Origin: an uncultured Planctomycetaceae bacterium
Lineage (GTDB): Bacteria > Planctomycetota > Planctomycetia > Pirellulales > Pirellulaceae
DNA: 9,637 bases
Assembly (NCBI GenBank): GCA_903927685.1
Contig: CAIYOB010001088.1
Location: 1-9,637 of the forward strand
Reading direction: 5' to 3'
The first letter of the stretch is position 1. The number at the start of each line of letters is the position of its first letter. Made by a program: the position numbers and the translations under genes. A model generated the notes under the pieces. The model worked only from the letters and a program-made list of their open reading frames with translations. It had not been told where the DNA came from and ran no database searches. Below are positions 5,990-9,637 of this stretch, one piece after another.

Positions 5990-8365
5990 CTACTCTTTCA
6001 ACAGGATCCAGCAGCGGTGAATGCGTTTGTTGCGGAAGTCCGGCGGAATGGTCTGCGACGTGATCTCGCGGACGGTCACGTGGCGGAGCGACTCCTCGTC
6101 CAGCTTGAAGCGGCGGAGGTTGGTCGAGAAGTAGATCTTGCCGCCGGGCGAGATGTGAGCCAGCAGCAGGTTCAGCAGTTCGGCGTGCTGCTGCTGGACA
6201 TCCCAGACGTCCGTCAGCCGCTTGCTGTTGGAGAACGTGGGCGGATCGACCACCGCCAAGTCATAGGGCGGCTCGCGGCGGGCGGCGCGATGCCGCAGGA
6301 AGGCGACGGCGTCGTCGCGGACGAACTGGTGCTCGGGACCGCTGAAGCCGTTCCGCCGCAGATTCTTCGCCGCCCAGTCCAGATAGGTGTTGGACAGGTC
6401 GACCGTCGTCGTGCTGGCCGCGCCGCCGGCTGCCGCATAGACGGTGAACGAACCGGTGTAGGCGAACAGATTGAGGAACCGCTTACCCGCCGCCTCCGCC
6501 TGGACCATGGCCCGCGTCTGCCGGTGGTCCAGGAACAGGCCCGTGTCCAGGTAATCGCTCAGGTTGACCAGGAACTTGTGGCCGCCCTCGTGCACTTCCT
6601 GCAACTGGCCGGCATCATCCTGACGTTCATACTGCGACTTGCCCCGCTGCCGCTCGCGCCGCTTGAGATAGGTCTGACTGTCCGGATCGACTCCCAACGC
6701 CTCGGCCGCGGTCCGCACGATGAAATCCAGCCAGACGCGATGCTCGGCTTCCGAACGATCATGGGGCCGGACGAATTCCGCGACGTGCAGTTGCCCCTCG
6801 TACCAGTCGATGCACAGCGGCACGTCCGGGATGTCGCGATCGTACAGCCGGAAACAGGTGATCCCCTGTCGCCGGGCCCACTTGCGCCAATGCTTGCCCA
6901 TCCGGTCCAACCGGTTGCGGAACATGGCCGCCTGGTCGCGCCAGCGGGGCGGGATGTTCTGGTCCGCGGAGGAAGTCGCTGTCTCGTTTAACGGCAAGCC
7001 GCAGGCGGATGCGTCTCCACTCCGCCGACGCATCAGGGTGTTATCTAAACAGGGTAATTCTGATTCCGCGTTCGCAAGGGGTTCGTGGATCGTGTCCGGC
7101 TCCCGCCCCACAGGAACGGGACGTTCGGCGGCCGGGGGCGCCAAGCCGGTCCCGTCGCCGGCGGACGAGACAGCCGCTGCCGCACTCTCGTCCGCAGGCC
7201 GAGTCGTCCGGCCGTCCGCCGGCGCGCGTTTGGTGCCTTGATAGATGTCAAACCGCAGCAAGCGGCATTCGAGCGGGCCGTTGAACAGCCGAATCTTCCG
7301 TGACGGCCGCAGGCCGATCTGCTTGGCCGCGTCGAGATTCCCGCTCAGGATCCAGGCGGTATAACCGGCCAGGCGCTGCTTGAAGGTGTCGCCCAGGCGG
7401 GCGTAGAACGAGGCGCTCTGATCGACCCTCAACCGCTCGTCGTAGGGCGGGTTCATGATCACCGTGCCCGTTGGTGTCGGCGGCTGGCAGCATTCCACGT
7501 TGGCCGTTTCGAAGCGGATGTCGGCGGCCACGCCGGCTCGTTCGGCATTCACCCTCGCCATCCCGATTACCGCGGCGTCGATGTCCGACCCGACGATCGG
7601 AAATGGCAGGGACGGGATCTCGCTGCGCCGCAATTCGTCCCGCACCGCCGCCTCCAAGGCCCGGTCGTAATCCCGCCAGGTTTGGAATCCGAACCGCCGC
7701 CGGACGGCGCCGGGGGCGATGTTCCTGGCAAGCATGGCCGCTTCAATGCAAAAGGTCCCCGAGCCGCACATCGGATCCAGCAGCGTCGACTGGCGGTCCC
7801 ATTCGATCAGTCTCAGGATTCCCGCGGCCAACACCTCGCCGATCGGCGCCTCGCCGGTCTGCGTCCGGTAGCGGCGCAGGTGCAGCGAATCGCCGGACGA
7901 ATCGAGATAGATCGTGGCGGCGTTCTCGACCAGGTGAACGTTGATCCGCAGGTCCGGTCGGTCCAGGTCGACCGACGGCCGCCGGCCCGTGGTTTCACGG
8001 AACTGGTCGACGATCGCGTCTTTGGCCAACTGGGCGACGAACAGCGAGTGGGTGCAGAACGAACTCCACACCACGGGATCGATCGCCAAAGAAGAATCCG
8101 CGTCGAGGAACTGGCGCCAATCGACCTGGCGAACGCCGTCGTACAACTCCCGCTCGTTGCCGGCCGGAAAGCCGGCGATCGGTTTGAGGATCCGAATGGC
8201 CGTGCGGCAAGCCAGATTCGCGCGATACATCAGCCGCTGGTCACCGGCAAACGTGACGATGCGGCGACCGGGTTGAACGTCGTCGGCGCCCAGTTCCGTC
8301 AGTTCCGCCGCCAAGACGTGTTCCAGGCCTGACAGCGTCTTGGCGTGTAGCGGAAAGCGGGTCAT
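5990..8365 (-). CDS. rlmKL: bifunctional 23S rRNA methyltransferase RlmKL (m2G2445 / m7G2069)
   Basis: A 791-residue fusion of the two S-adenosylmethionine-dependent enzymes that modify 23S rRNA G2445 (N2) and G2069 (N7) in E. coli numbering, acting on nascent large subunits. In order: an N-terminal ferredoxin-like/THUMP RNA-binding region (about 1-160); the RlmL domain with SAM motif DPMCGSGTFCIEA (197-209) and catalytic NPPY (305-308); a long polar, Ala/Pro-rich linker (about 378-475); and the RlmK domain with FLNLFAYTGSFTVYA (630-644) and DPPTFSNSK (707-715). E. coli RlmL has about 702 residues; most of the extra length is the linker. The start at 8365 gives the expected N-terminus, but no purine-rich Shine-Dalgarno site precedes it: the upstream bases are TAACCCATCCCC, where TAA is the xylA stop. 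Translation is probably coupled to xylA by reinitiation. Identity is strong; activity at both sites is inferred. Confidence 0.95.
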   Translation of the reverse strand: MTRFPLHAKTLSGLEHVLAAELTELGADDVQPGRRIVTFAGDQRLMYRANLACRTAIRILKPIAGFPAGNERELYDGVRQVDWRQFLDADSSLAIDPVVWSSFCTHSLFVAQLAKDAIVDQFRETTGRRPSVDLDRPDLRINVHLVENAATIYLDSSGDSLHLRRYRTQTGEAPIGEVLAAGILRLIEWDRQSTLLDPMCGSGTFCIEAAMLARNIAPGAVRRRFGFQTWRDYDRALEAAVRDELRRSEIPSLPFPIVGSDIDAAVIGMARVNAERAGVAADIRFETANVECCQPPTPTGTVIMNPPYDERLRVDQSASFYARLGDTFKQRLAGYTAWILSGNLDAAKQIGLRPSRKIRLFNGPLECRLLRFDIYQGTKRAPADGRTTRPADESAAAAVSSAGDGTGLAPPAAERPVPVGREPDTIHEPLANAESELPCLDNTLMRRRSGDASACGLPLNETATSSADQNIPPRWRDQAAMFRNRLDRMGKHWRKWARRQGITCFRLYDRDIPDVPLCIDWYEGQLHVAEFVRPHDRSEAEHRVWLDFIVRTAAEALGVDPDSQTYLKRRERQRGKSQYERQDDAGQLQEVHEGGHKFLVNLSDYLDTGLFLDHRQTRAMVQAEAAGKRFLNLFAYTGSFTVYAAAGGAASTTTVDLSNTYLDWAAKNLRRNGFSGPEHQFVRDDAVAFLRHRAARREPPYDLAVVDPPTFSNSKRLTDVWDVQQQHAELLNLLLAHISPGGKIYFSTNLRRFKLDEESLRHVTVREITSQTIPPDFRNKRIHRCWILLKE

Positions 8366-8374
8366 GGGGATGGG

Positions 8375-9637
<1,263 letters not shown>

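Noticed and set aside
4720..6991. Long plus-strand open frames (4720-6063 and 5117-6991) antisense to the dehydrogenase and rlmKL
   Set aside because: They are Arg/Ala/Gly-rich with no recognisable motif, lack Shine-Dalgarno sites, and mirror strongly supported minus-strand genes. Long antisense frames are expected in GC-rich DNA.

Overview
The window is GC-rich, densely coded DNA that most resembles a planctomycete (Planctomycetota, Pirellulales-like). Three things point there: two adjacent Tat-exported Gfo/Idh/MocA oxidoreductases, an extracellular protein pairing cadherin/Ig-like repeats with one planctomycete-style dockerin motif, and an overall style of short Shine-Dalgarno-led genes. 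The assignment is inference from gene content; there is no rRNA or other phylogenetic marker here.

Layout. Positions 1-354 (+) hold the C-terminal end of an alpha/beta hydrolase, the only plus-strand gene. It converges on a minus-strand block filling the rest. Reading the minus strand from the right: xylA (xylose isomerase, 5' end cut by the window edge), rlmKL (bifunctional 23S rRNA methyltransferase) and a SerA-like 2-hydroxyacid dehydrogenase are packed with gaps of 9 and 28 bases and look like one operon (9637-4978). Next comes a 364-base gene-free stretch (4614-4977) with an AT-rich island, two clear inverted repeats and four copies of one heptamer. It leads into a degenerate dockerin/Ig-like gene (4613-3378) that has no convincing start and carries an in-frame amber codon 42 codons before its likely natural end. 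A good sigma70-like promoter follows, then a canonical exported Gfo/Idh/MocA oxidoreductase (3274-1961), a strong hairpin, and a second exported Gfo/Idh/MocA paralogue (1750-557) that lacks the family's usual EKP lysine.

Functionally the window mixes sugar metabolism (xylose isomerase, sugar-type oxidoreductases, a 2-hydroxyacid dehydrogenase, perhaps the hydrolase) with an rRNA-modification housekeeping gene. I see no mobile element, CRISPR array, tRNA, rRNA, defence system or obviously new multi-gene system. The most unusual material is the decayed dockerin gene with the structured DNA in front of it, and the lysine-less oxidoreductase.
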